A stretch of 64,000 nucleotides of DNA from Carya illinoinensis (Eukaryota; Streptophyta; Magnoliopsida; Fagales; Juglandaceae): assembly GCF_018687715.1 (NCBI RefSeq), contig NC_056758.1, positions 37,481,467-37,545,466 on the forward strand, read 5' to 3'. Position 1 is the first letter of the stretch, and each line of letters begins with the position of its first letter. Below the pieces are notes generated by a model. That model saw only the letters and a list, made by a program, of their open reading frames with translations, was not told the origin of the DNA and did not search any database. The position numbers and the translations under genes were made by a program. Shown here piece by piece: positions 11,580-22,888 of the stretch.

Positions 11580-11928
11580 GATAAAGCAAAGGATTCATGG
11601 TCTTTGCAATGCTGGTTTGGTGGAGCAGGGTTTGAAACTTTTCAATGAAATGTTTTGTCAAGAACCAGAATCTCAACCAGATGTGATCCTGACTTAGTTA
11701 CATGCAACAATTTTTTGCGAGCTTTAAGGGAAAAGGTACACCCTCCTCAAGATGGGATGGAGTTCTTAGATGAACTTGCTATTCGGTGCTTCCAAAATTG
11801 TAGAAGTGATGTTGCAGAAGTTTTTGCCTCCAAAAGCCTCTACCTGGGCTAGAGTTGTTCAAGAGCTTTGCAAACCTAAAAAAATTGGGGCTGCCATTGA
11901 CAAGTGTTGGAGCAGCCTCTATTGCTAA
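11580..11928 (+). pseudogene. Captured fragment of a PPR protein gene (3' end) inside the hAT element
   Basis: Three pieces of one pentatricopeptide-repeat protein can be read in different frames. The first is IHGLCNAGLVEQGLKLFNEM with ESQPDV (about 11600-11680). The second is CDPDLVTCNNFLRAL to FLDELAIR (about 11680-11795). The third is ASKIVEVMLQKFLPPKASTW to KKIGAAIDKCW (about 11788-11915), ending in TAA at 11926-11928. The ending resembles Arabidopsis EMB1025-like PPR proteins (from memory). Two internal deletions, near 11680 and 11790, break the frame. It lies opposite to the transposase and is not an exon of it, so it is a host gene piece carried by the transposon. PPR proteins bind organellar RNA, but this piece cannot function. 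Confidence 0.8.
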
Positions 11929-12583
11929 TTTCTTAAGTATGCCTTTCTTTTCTTCTTGTTTTATTTTTCTATTACTGGCTCATCATTCAAACTATTGAAT
12001 ACAATAACTTCTTGATCCAATTGGAATTAAGTTTGGCTAAAAGATCTGGTAATACCTCCATGTAATTGTTGGGAAGCGCTCTAGGAGCCAAAAAGATATT
12101 AATATAAAATAATAGGCTTAAGAATTCCCAGTTTCTTCTAGATTTCAGTTTGGTTGTTGTTTTCTTTGGTACGGTCAATTTTTTAAACAAACCAAAAGTA
12201 GTAGCTTAAATTCTTCTTGTCATTGTCAGAGAAAACCATCTGGATCCAAGCACAGAGAAAAGGCCACAATATCTCTTTTTATTTTCTACGTTAGTTCCTG
12301 TGGCAATCATGCTAGAGTACTTGGGTATTTGTAATGAGAACAGAGTTATCAGTTATATTTTCCGAGCAGTATTTTTGTTCAAAGCATTACAGTACTTAAA
12401 TATTTCTGGAAGAGCTTTATAGCAGTTCTTCAGTACATTAAAACCAAACAAACGAACTGGGTTTCATAAGGAGTTGCATCTAGTTCAGTAATCTAAGCCC
12501 ATATTTGCACAAAAGCTCCATCCAAACAAATAACGCAGTAATGTAAAACCAAGGGCTGGGGAAAAGCTTGAGTATTTACCTGC

Positions 12584-12633
12584 GCAAGAGCCTTGAGAGT
12601 GAGAGTCAGCAAGAGCCTTGAGAGTGAGAGTCA
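12584..12633. repeat. 25 bp tandem duplication near the hAT 5' end
   Basis: Two exact head-to-tail copies of a unit starting GCAAGAGCCTTGAGAGTGAG lie in the probable transposase leader/promoter region. Confidence 0.8.
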
Positions 12634-13536
12634 GAGAGAGCGAGAACCTTGAGAGTGTGAAATGGAGGTAGAGCCCAGCGGCTGTGGAGTCGGCTGAAGA
12701 AGAAACGCACTGGTCCTATTGGGTAAAGCAACAAAATCGGGTATTGGGTAATTACCCGACCCAACTTGATCCGAATAGAAAACGGTTCGGAAGCTCATAA
12801 TTCCTACCCGTTTCAAAACGGTTCGTGTAATTTCGGTTTGGTATAATCGAGTATTCGGGTCGGGTCGGGTATTTCGGCTTAATTGTTCAGCCCTAGAGAT
12901 GACCGAAGAGTTCCTCTGCAGACATAGGATCAACTCGAGTGGATATTGACATGATGATGGCATCATAAGTCGAGTCCAGTCCTCCAAGAAGATAAGATTG
13001 GAATTCATCTCATTCGAGAGGTTGGCCAACAGCTGCCAGTGTGTCACCATGGGACTTGATTGCCTGGAAGTATTCTGAAATGGACAAACTTCCTTTCTTC
13101 ATATTGGAGAGGGCACGCCGTGTTTGCTTGATTTATGCATTTGAGTGTGATGAGAACATTTTCTCTAATGCTGACCATACTTCAACAGATGATGAGATGC
13201 CCACCATTTGGGCCAAGATGCCTTCAGACAAGAAAGACACAAGAATACTGAGTACAATTTGGTCTTGATCGTACCAATTGAAAAATTGTGGATTGGAAAT
13301 TTTTGTAGGTGCAGTGGGAGAAGACTCAGTTTCGGGATTTCATATATGTGTGGGAGGACGAGAAGTGGTGCCATCCACAAAGCTGTAAAGTTTTTGTCCT
13401 CATAGGTAGGGGACCACCTGAGCTTTCCAAAGCAAGTAATTGTCCTTGGTTAGCTTAATGGTGACCAAATTCTGTATGTTCACGGGTGAGACAATGGTAA
13501 AGGTGGTACCAGTTACTGAAGACATTTCTTAGGAAT

Positions 13537-13573
<37 letters not shown>

Positions 13574-13585
13574 GTCTTGATACCA

Positions 13586-13875
13586 TAAAACAATGTGAAT
13601 AGATTTGGAAAAACTCTGCACAGTAAATACTGAGAGAGTTGTGTGCTATATATATAAAAGTATGAGTTATATACAAGTTATGAATTGCTGAACAAATATG
13701 GAAAGAATTTTTAATACAAGACTGTAACAGATTTCTATAATCAAGGGAGAGGATGAAGAGGGTTGATATGAACCGATCCCTATGAATGGGGAGAATGATC
13801 TTGTAGTGATGCTATCCCTTTGAATCAGTTGTGTTTGGCATGATTGTAGGATGATCTTTTGAGGATTCCTTGATA
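13586..13875 (-). repeat. Copia-1 5' LTR
   Basis: Direct repeat of 3598-3887. Most differences between the two LTRs are C/T or G/A transitions, as expected of methylated transposon DNA. Confidence 0.9.
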
Positions 13876-13880
13876 CTTAC

Positions 13881-16800
13881 CGAAGAAAATAAGAACTTGC
13901 ATTGTTGGAATCTGTGGCACTCTATTCTCAATGGCATTACCTCAAGCAGTGTCTGTGTGCATCTTGTGCACGTGTACTCTTCCCGGAGAAGTCAGTAGGT
14001 AGGATATTCCATTTGAGATACCATTATGCATGGAAATGAACTACGGACTTGACCAGCTTCCTGAAATTCGAGCAAAAATTTGAGGAGTTCGAGTGTGTGA
14101 GATACGCAAAGTAAACTATATAATATTTGCTATTCATTTTATAATGTTGTACAAGATATTTATAAATATTATAAAATTTACTATATTTTTCGAATAAGAA
14201 CTTGAAAAAATCATGATTTAATTATAGATTCAATTTCAGTTTAATTCCAACTTGGATTTAGATAAGCAGGTGCCTTTTATCATGTTAAGCTAAAAGATAA
14301 GCAAGGTGTTATGATAAGAGTACTCACAATGAATTTTATAAAATTTATTGTTATGTAAAATTTAAAGAAAGTAGTCTAAAGTTACGTTTGGATGTTGAAC
14401 TGAGTTGAAATGAAAGTTAAAAGTTGAATAAAATATTATTTGTTAATATTATTATTATTTTGGGGTTTAAAAAAGTTAATTATTTATTATATTTTGTGTT
14501 AAAATTTGAGAAAGTTATAATGATTTTAAATAAGTTGAGAGTAGTTTAAAAGTACATCCAACGGATGATGCATTTCATTTCTATTTTCCATTTCTATACA
14601 GTGTTGTCGCCAGACGTAGAAGAGATTGTGCACAAATGTAAACATTTTTTTTATTTGTTTTCTATCTCTTCTTGTACTTTTTCTCTCAAATTAATTTCTC
14701 TCGATCCTTGTACTTTTTCTCTCATAAAATATTAAAAGTTATAATATTAAAATGATATGAAAAATAAATAAATAAGTTGATATATGATATATTGTAAAAA
14801 TTAATATGTAAAATAAAAAAAAATGAGATTTGACTATGTATTTTAAAGGATATGATGAAAAAATCTATTGGAACTGCTCTTATGTATCCAATTTAGGGGT
14901 AGAACCAAAAATCTTAATAGGAAAAAAAAATAAAAATACAAATTGAGGGACAGGTTATTTATACGTATATAGTTTTTCTTATATAAAAAAGAACCAAAAA
15001 AGTTAGTTTTTTATGAACTATTATTATAATATTTTGTAGGGCTTAAGTGTACTTTCCTCCGCGAAGACACGTCTTATTTCTAATGTGTCCAATTTTCACT
15101 ATATATATATATATATATATGTATATATAGTAATAATATCCATCATTTTAATTTTTATTATTTTTTCATCATCTCATAATGTAGCATTAAATAATAGATT
15201 TATAAATAAAATATAATAAATATTCTCTAATTATATAATGTCATATCATATAATGTTAAAAAAATAATGATAAAAAATAAGATAATGAATAGATATTTGC
15301 AGTGTAAAAATTAGTAAAATATTCCCATGTGATCAAAAGAGATCGGAACGGCAAATGGGATCGATGAATTGCGTGTATAATCAACAAACAATTAAGTTTT
15401 ATGATTTAATTTTTAAACCGTTTGATTGATTAATGCAAAATAAATCATTAGACATGGGATATTATTATATATATAACTCTATCGATTAAGAGTACTTTAC
15501 AGATAAAGTAGACAAAGTGCTTCCTATTTAAGGATTCATGCTTTCTTGAAAAGCTTTTTAACTTGTACTAGATCTTGGCATTTATATATCTTTGTTGTGT
15601 TGGTTATTGTATATCATAGTTGCTGCTTAATTCTTCTCCTACTGGTTTTCTTTTTACATGCATTTATTATTTTTGTACAAGATGTAATTGTAATGTGGTG
15701 GTGATCAGTACTGGTGGGGAGCACATGTCAATTGTGTCGCTCTCCATCTTAGATTGTATTTATACTGCAATGTTTTATATTCTATTTCAGTGATCCTTCT
15801 AGTTTAAGTATTAGAGCAAAATATTTTAATACTGATGCGTTCCAATATATCATTTTAAGATGAATTATATCTATAGAAATATATATATTAACTGATAACT
15901 AATATAATACATATGTATATACTAGTAGTTGGGCAATGTCCAATAGACGTTCGGCCAGTATATATAAATATTATTTTTAAGAATTAATATTTTTATTAAG
16001 AAAAAAATTTTAATTAATAATGTAATATTTTTAGAAAAAATATATATATAATTTTTAACATCAAATAGAAAGACAGACTTAAATTGGTTTTAAAACATTT
16101 AAAATTAAAATCTTATTATTTACTACTGCATGCACTCTTGGGTACAGCTAGAAACAACAAATATGTGAAAAAAAAAAAAAAGAACCTTGAACGAAAACTG
16201 TGAAGTGCAGGAGACAAACAGTTAACAGTAAAGTAACGTGCAGAGCATGTTTTCTTAGTTTAATAAATTGATTATTTTTAAAAAGTGATATAATTTTTAT
16301 AAAGAAATAAAATACTAAGGTTTTTATAAGATAATGTAGTTGGTAAATAGATTTAAACTTAATTATTTTACATTTCTCTTTATTTATATAAGAAATGAAT
16401 AAAAACTTTAAATCATATATATAAATTTATATATAATTTACACAGAATATATATTTATATAATTTATATATATATATATATATATATATCTAATATACCT
16501 CCTAATAAATGATCATCAATGCATGAGTTCTAGGATCAAGCATGAACTTTGATAATTATGAATTTATTCATAAATGATTGAGGAGATAAATTAAAAATAA
16601 TAAGAACTTTTAAAAAAAAAAAGAGAGTCGCTTTAATTTATTGATGCAACTAATGGCGTTAATTTTAACGGTAAAATAACAAAAATCGTTAAACCAACAA
16701 AATTATATTAGATAGTCACTTTATATATATAAAGATGTGTGTGTGTGTAAGTGTGCTATGATGTAGATATGTGTGTGTCATGAAAGAATTGACTATTTAT

Positions 16801-17173
16801 AAAAATGAATATTTTAAAAAATGCAGAGATATTAATCCCAAAATATAATATTAAGAAAACACAAATTTGAGTTGAGAGAAAAAGAAAACAAAGAAAAAAA
16901 TAAAACAACAAATAAATTATTAAAAATAATGATATTTAAAAAGAGAGAAATGAGTGGACATATTTAAAGTTATAACAACAAATTAAAATTTATAAATACC
17001 TTTTAGATTTTAAAATTAATTAAATGTCATTTAGATTTAAAATTTATAAAAATGTCATTCAAACTCAAGAAAATTACAAAATTGTCATTTATAAGAGTCT
17101 GTTTAGGAACACAATTATTCTTAGATATTGTCATATTACTTCACTATTATTTATAAAATAGTTTATTACTATT
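13881..17173. other. Displaced upstream region of ACS-A; no gene seen
   Basis: Collinear with 47653-51009, the native upstream DNA of ACS-B. In copy A it has been pushed 10.3 kb away from the TATA box by Copia-1. It is AT-rich, has (TA)n runs at about 15101-15128 and 16466-16489, and holds a small MITE-like repeat at 14381-14562. No coding potential was recognised. Confidence 0.75.
14381..14562. repeat. MITE-like repeat present in both duplication copies
   Basis: About 180 bp starting GTTACGTTTGGATGT and ending ACATCCAAC, with short imperfect inverted ends and a body rich in GAGTTGAAATGAAAGTT-type words. The same element is at about 48158-48352 in copy B, so it predates the duplication. The family assignment is a guess. 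Confidence 0.45.
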
Positions 17174-17178
17174 CACAT

Positions 17179-18516
17179 TGTTGAACTCAAGGTTTCAAGT
17201 TTCATGTGATTATAAATCTACACATGGATTTTGATGATAACAAATGAATTCAAAGAATAAAGGAGTTTCAAGCTCAAGTTGTTCACACAATGGAATCAAG
17301 CACATCAAATAACCAAGCATGAGCAAGAAGGAAACAAGTTCACATTAAAATTATAGAGTAATGTTGTAAATCTCTTAAAATTCAAAATTAGGATTAATGC
17401 TCAAAATTAATATTTTATCATAAAGCATTAAAATACATTTTCCACACGTGCATGAATATTTTTGAAAATTAAATTTGAAAATTTTGAAAGATGATTGATT
17501 GTCATCTTTTGCATGTACATGCCTTGATTAAAGGGTTAAACTTTGAAAATATTAAAGATGATTGATTGTCATCTTTCACATGTGCATGTTTTATTTGAAT
17601 ATTTTCAAAAGTAATTGATGTTTTTTTAGACTTATACAAAAAGTAAAATATTATGTTTGAATTTTTTGAAAATAAAAGTGTGCTCCTTTTGTCATATGCA
17701 AAAAGTAAAATATTAGGTTTGAATTTTTTGAAAAGGAAATTGTGCTCATTTTGTCATATGCCAAAAGTAAAAGATTAGGTTTGATTTTTTTGAAAAAGTG
17801 AATGATGTTGTCTTTGACAATTGAAAAAGAAGAACCTTTTATTTGAATTTTTTGAAAAAATGAATGATGTTGTCTTTGGCATGTGAATCTTTTTAAATTT
17901 GAATATGAAGTCTCATATGCCTATAAATAGATCATTTGAGAGCTTCACATTCACAACACCAAAAGCATACAACATTCATTCAAAGCTTTCATTCTCTCTT
18001 CTCTAAGCATTGAGCCTTAATCCTTGTTCATTTTGAGAGATATAGTTTGCGCTGTATTGTTCTTATTTCACTCATTGAGGAGTGTTTTCTGATAACCTAC
18101 CCACTATCAACTCTTGTATCAGAAAAATGGTGTGTATAACCCTTGTGTGTGTAGAAAGTATTCTACACGGGGAATAGTTGAATCACCACGTGTAAGGTGA
18201 TTGCAAGTGTAGAGGGTGTTCTACACGGATCCTTTGTAGCGGTGTTGTTCAAAGGTGTAATAGGTTTCTATCTCCACCTGAAGGAGGTTGAATAGTGAAT
18301 TTGGGAATCCTCAAGGGGTAGCTTGAGGCGAGGATGTAGGCAGTGGGGCCGAACCTCGTTAACATACTGAGTTTGCTTCTCTCTTACCCTTACTCTTTAT
18401 ATTTATTGTTATTTCATATTTTGTTTATATTTTATATTATATATTTGATTTATAATTGTTATTTTTTTAATACAACTCAATTCACCCCCCCTCTTGTGTT
18501 AGTCATCTGGGCAACA
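17179..18516 (+). mobile_element. Solo LTR (Copia/Sirevirus-like), 1338 bp
   Basis: Begins TGTTGAACTC and ends GGGCAACA (5 bp terminal inverted repeat TGTTG/CAACA). The target duplication CACAT is perfect (17174-17178 and 18517-18521). Copy B keeps the corresponding unoccupied site at about 51007-51013. It has a TATA box TATAAATA at 17932-17939 and the CAATTCACCCCCCCTCTTG-type LTR 3' end. No internal region remains, so the rest was lost by LTR-LTR recombination. The U3 part (17460-17900) contains degenerate tandem units of about 65 bp. Confidence 0.93.
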
Positions 18517-18521
18517 CACAT

Positions 18522-19773
18522 ATAATGATTTGAGATATTCTTAGCATCCAAACTATTTCACTTCTATTCATTAAAATAGTCTGAAACGAAATTAGACCTG
18601 ATATGGCTAAAATTTGACTTGAATGGTCAAAACGGGCTAGGATTAGGAATGAAACAGAATGAGTATGTATAATATAAGTATCGGAGACTGCACCGGAATA
18701 AAATATTCCAGCCAAAATGACCGGAATGCAATGGAATTGAAAACTATGCTCTATACCATATTTTGTAACAATTAAATGATTATTAGTGAGTATTAAAAAT
18801 TATAAATTAAGTAACTTATATCGTTATAAAGAGTATAAACTCTCTCTCAATTAATGTTGATCTCATTCACCATCTCTCTACACTTATTCGGAGTATTACA
18901 TTGCATTACCTGCTCCACTTGTTAATTATTTTCCAACAAGAACATAGGGTCATCTTCATCATTCCATGTTAGAAAATTACGACATTACAAAAAAATCCGT
19001 TAGTTCTCCTTAAAAATCTGTATTATTATATATATATATATACATAATTGAGAAGTCAAATTGCTGATTATTGACGACTGAATTATAGACTAAACGTCTA
19101 AATAAGCAAAATGATTGAAATATATATACCATGCACCCAATCGACATAACACAAAATGATTTTCATCTTTCCTAGAATCTAAAACAAATCGATAATATAA
19201 TGGTTGATATTTAATTATTGTAAATATCATCGTAAATTTAAAGTTTTTTTTATATATAATTTTTTAACATATTTAAATATTTAAAAAAAAATTATAATAT
19301 TATTAAAAAATTAATAATAATAAAAAAATCAAAACTATAGAAACCAGTGGTAAAATTTATCGTAAGAGTAGCATTTTCCTTTATTTAATTACACATACCG
19401 GCGGCCAATCATTTCACTGATCTATTGCAACGTACGGCTGCCTACATGTTACGTGGGTTAATAAATATGCATGGGAGATGGGATATAAAATTTGCATAAA
19501 TTAAGGAAAACTAGCAAACATGCACATTAATTTGGAATGTACAACGCCGGCCATATGTCACATTAAATATTTTAAAAGAAAATATCTAGTTACAAGTATA
19601 ATTATGCATTAATATATATACTAATCTATTATGATTGGATAAAAAATAGATTTTATTGAAAATAATACTAATTTAAAATTTAAGTATAAATGAATCAGTA
19701 TTAGTACGCGACTTTGTTTATATGTAGCAAAACTCATTTTAAAATGCATCTTTAATAGTATGCCTCTCTAGTC

Positions 19774-19805
<32 letters not shown>

Positions 19806-19985
19806 TAAAACACAACATTTTAACTGATGGGAGCAGAAAAATTTCTCTAGGGAAATGAAGTAAAAAAATAAGAAAAAGAATAACAACTTGTGTATTGTGA
19901 TAGCTCTAATCCTCACTCATGAGCTTGGGCCAAAATAAAAAAATAAGGCAATGGCTTTCTTCCTAGGAGTAGAAGATGTAGTTTC
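18522..19985. other. Non-coding remainder of duplication copy A and junction with Copia-4
   Basis: 18522-19583 matches 51014-52188 in copy B. From 19584 to 19985 the sequence is unique to this place. It includes a (GA)n run at 19780-19805 and the left arm of a 15 bp inverted repeat (CTCATGAGCTTGGGC, 19916-19930). No gene seen. Confidence 0.65.
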
Positions 19986-22817
19986 TTGCCCAAGCTCATG
20001 AGGAACCTGATTTCTGTAGGACAACTTGATGCTGATGGGCATTCGGTACTATTTACCGGTGGCACGTGGAAGATAACAAAAGGAGCTATGGTAGTAGCTC
20101 GAGGCACAAAAACAGGTACTCTATATATGACTTCAAGCATTAGAGATACTGTTGCAATTGCTGACGCAAATGCCAACCTATGACATCAAAGGCTTGGTCA
20201 CATGAGTAAGAAATGAATGAAAGTACTATTATCCAAGGGGAAGTTACCAAAGTTGGAATCAACTGATTTCGACATGTGTGAAGGTTGCATTTTTGGGAAG
20301 TAGAAAAAAGTTAGTTTCCTAAAAAATTGTAGAACTCCAAAATCTACAAAGTTGGAGTTGGTGCACACAGATTTGTGGGGGCCATCCCCAGTTGCTTCTC
20401 TTGGAGGATCGCGGTACTATGTTTCATTTATTGATGACTCAAGCAGGAAAGTATGGGTTTATTTTTTGAAAAATAAATCTGACACATTTGATACTTTCAA
20501 GAAGTGGAGAGCCATGGTTGAAAATGAAACAGGCTTGAAGTTAAAATGTCTGAGGTCAGACAATGGAGGAGAGTACATCGACGGAGGGTTCAAAGAATTC
20601 TGTGCTGCAAATGGGATTAGATTTCAGAAGACTATTCCCGGGACACCGCAGCAGAATGGCGTAGCTAAACGCATGAACAAAACTCTCAACGAACGTGCCA
20701 GAAGCATGAGGCTGAATTCAAGATTGCCTGAATGTTTTTGGGCTGATGCAGTTAACACTGCAGCCTATTTGATTAATCGGGGACCTTCAGTTCCCTTAAA
20801 GTTCAATCTACCAGAGGAAGTCTGGAGCGGAAAGAAGGTAAATCTTTCCCATTTGAAAGTTTTTGGTTGTTTATCATATGTTCACATAGATTCTACTGAT
20901 CGTAACAAGGTAGAAGCCAAATCTAGAAAATGTTTTTTCATCAATTATGGTAATGAAGAATTTGGCTATCGATTTTGGGGTGATAAAAATCGTAAAATCA
21001 TCAGAAATAGAAATGTGATATTTAATGAGTAGATTCTGTACAAAGCTAAGTCACAAGCTGAACCTGAGGAACAGCCAAAGAAACCTGAGATTGTTGATTT
21101 TGATGTTACTCGAGTCAACACTGATCAGAACGAGGATCAAGAAAATGATAATACACAGATCGAACAACGTACACCACTCACTGTTATTCGAAGATCTTCA
21201 AGGACAATCAGGCCACCACAGCGGTTCTCACCATCTCTACACTACATCTTGCTAACAGATAGTGGTGAACTGGAAATTTATGATGAAGCTCTACAAATAG
21301 AAGATTCGATCAAGTGGAAGAAAGCCATGCAAGATGAGATGGAGTCACTGATGTCAAATCAGACATGGGAGCTAACTAAGCTTCCAAAAGGCAGGAAGGC
21401 TTTGCACAATAAATGGGTGTACAGAATTAAGGAAGAACACAATGGTAGCAAGCGCTACAAAGCCAGAATGGTCGTGAAGGGATTCCAACAAAAGGAAGGT
21501 GTCGACTACACAGACATTTTCTCCCCAGTTGTAAAATTGACTACGATCAGACTAGTGTTAGCAATTGTGGCTGCAGAGAATCTACATCTTGAGCAGTTAG
21601 ATGTGAAGACTGCATTCCTTCATGGTGATTTGGAGGAAGACATCTATATGCACCAGCCACAAGGATTCTCAGTGAAGGGAAAAGAGAATCTAGTTTGCAA
21701 ACTAAAGAAGAGCTTGTATGGCCTAAAACAAGCTCCACGACAATGGTACCAGAAGTTTGACAACTTCATGTGCAGTAATGGATTTACAAGACTGCAGGCT
21801 GACCATTGTTGCTATATGAAGAACTTTGACAAGTCTTATATTATCCTACTGTTGTATGTGGATGATATGCTCGTTGCAGGGTCAAGCATCGAGGAAATCA
21901 ATGAACTGAAGAAGCAGTTTTCAAAGCAGTTTGAGATAAAAGATTTGGGTGCTGCAAAACAAATCCTTGGTATGAGAATTATTAAAGACAGGACTAATGA
22001 TTCCCTTAAGCTCTCGCAGGAGGAGTATGTAAAGAAGGTGCTCAGAAGGTTTAACATGGACAAGGCGAAACCAGTGAGCACACCCTTAGCTAGTCACTTT
22101 CGACTAACTAAGGATCAGTCGCCAAAGATGGAGGAAGGGCAAGAATGCATGAACAGAATACCCTATGCATCTGCTATTAGTAGTCTTATGTACGCCATGG
22201 TTTGTACAAGGCCAGATATTGCACAAGCAGTGGGAGCTATAAGTAGGTACATGAGTAATCCAAGAAAGCAGCATTAGGAAGCAGTCAAGTGGATTTTAAG
22301 ATATCTACAAGGCTCTTCAGATACGTCACTATGCTTTACAAAAGCAGGTTTAAAACTACGGGGATATGTAGATGCTGATTTAGCAGGTGACATTGACAGC
22401 AGAAAAAGTACTACTGGATTTGTGTATACGCTGGGTGATACAGCTGTATCGTGGGCTTCTAAGTTACAGAAAATTGTTGCTCTCTCAACTACAGAAGTGG
22501 AATACGTTGCTATAACTGAAGCAGGGAAGGAAATGGTTTGGTTGCAGTCATTCTTGGAGGAATTGGGAAAGAAGAATGAAAAAGGTATTCTGCATAGTGA
22601 TAGTCAGAGTGCTATTTTTCTTGCAAAGAATCCAGCCTTTCATTCCAGAACAAAACACATACAGTTGCGATACCATTTTATCCGATCTCTTCTCGATAGT
22701 GGACAACTGATACTTGCGAAGATTCCTTGAGCAGAGAACCCAGCAGACATGTTTACAAAATTAGTTACTGCTGACAAACTGAAACTGTGTATAGCTTCAG
22801 TTGGCCTCCGTACTTAA
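19986..22817 (+). pseudogene. Copia-4 pol, single frame with only nonsense defects
   Basis: One reading frame runs from NLISVGQLDADGHSVLF (GAG-pre-integrase) to the natural TAA at 22815-22817 without a frameshift. It is interrupted by six stops: 20181, 20214, 20301, 21030, 22275 and 22728. Integrase shows the DLWGP and RSDNGGEY motifs, but the third catalytic acidic residue appears changed to Lys in NGVAKRMN. RT has LYGLKQAPRQWY and the catalytic YVDD. RNase H has YVDADLAGD, TEVEYVA and HSDSQSA. The stops and the Lys change fit G-to-A/C-to-T decay of methylated DNA. Confidence 0.93.
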
Positions 22818-22888
22818 AGGCATGACTTGAAGTTGCTGTGATAGTTGCTATGAAGATATGTAGACTCATTTGTCTCCAAGTGGGAGAT

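Larger units (their letters stand above)
7890..12895 (-). mobile_element. Autonomous-type hAT DNA transposon nested in Copia-1
   Basis: 5006 bp, flanked by a perfect 8 bp target duplication, GAGATGAC (7882-7889 and 12896-12903), diagnostic of hAT. The terminal inverted repeats are TAGG[C/G]CTGAACAA. Both ends carry clustered subterminal ACCCG motifs (about 7902-7945 and 12730-12870), the usual kind of hAT transposase-binding array. It holds an intact 694-residue transposase on the minus strand and, in its 5' third on the opposite strand, a fragment of a host PPR gene. A (CT)n run lies at 8060-8094 and a 25 bp tandem duplication at 12584-12633. Confidence 0.95.
7435..13525 (-). pseudogene. Copia-1 gag, split by the hAT insertion
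   Basis: The N-terminal part runs from ATG 13525 (MSSVTGTTFTIVSP) down to 12904 and the C-terminal part from about 7889 to 7435. The two are separated by the 5.0 kb hAT element. The C-terminal part has a Gly/Arg-rich segment and one CCHC zinc knuckle (CQVCGKTGHTAIQC) near 7630-7670. The protease-like motif YPDTGSTNHLTHD follows near 7490-7530. In-frame stops occur in the N-terminal part (for example after VVPYL). Non-functional. Confidence 0.85.
3598..13875 (-). mobile_element. Copia-1: complete but decayed Ty1/copia element with nested insertions
   Basis: Both LTRs are exactly 290 bp (3598-3887 and 13586-13875). They are flanked by a 5 bp target duplication, CTTGC at 3593-3597 and CTTAC at 13876-13880, one mismatch. 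Copy B shows the empty site with a single CTTAC. The LTRs have non-canonical ends (TAT...TTA on the coding strand) instead of TG...CA. The primer-binding site TGGTATCAAGAC follows the 5' LTR at 13574-13585. Coding order on the minus strand is gag, integrase, RT, RNase H. Removing the nested hAT (7890-12895) and MITE (5473-5887) with their target duplications leaves about 4.84 kb, a normal Copia size. The LTRs differ at about 20 positions (about 7%) by eye. It is not autonomous now. Confidence 0.95.
725..19583. repeat. Segmental duplication, copy A (contains ACS-A)
   Basis: This block is collinear, in direct orientation, with 44829-52188. Shared sequence starts near CATGATTGAGTTTTTTGTAA (about 734 and 44838) and stops after ATGTCACATTAAATATT (about 19583 and 52188). 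Apart from small indels, copy A differs by two insertions: the Copia-1 complex (3598-13875) and a solo LTR (17179-18516). Without these the unit is about 7.2 kb. Non-coding divergence from copy B is a few percent by eye and coding divergence is under 1%. The duplication carries the ACS gene, its 3' flank and about 4.6 kb of upstream DNA. Confidence 0.92.

Noticed and set aside
3598..13875. Copia-1 as an active autonomous element
   Set aside because: Multiple frameshifts, stops and two nested insertions disrupt gag and pol. Only its LTR may still matter, as a promoter.
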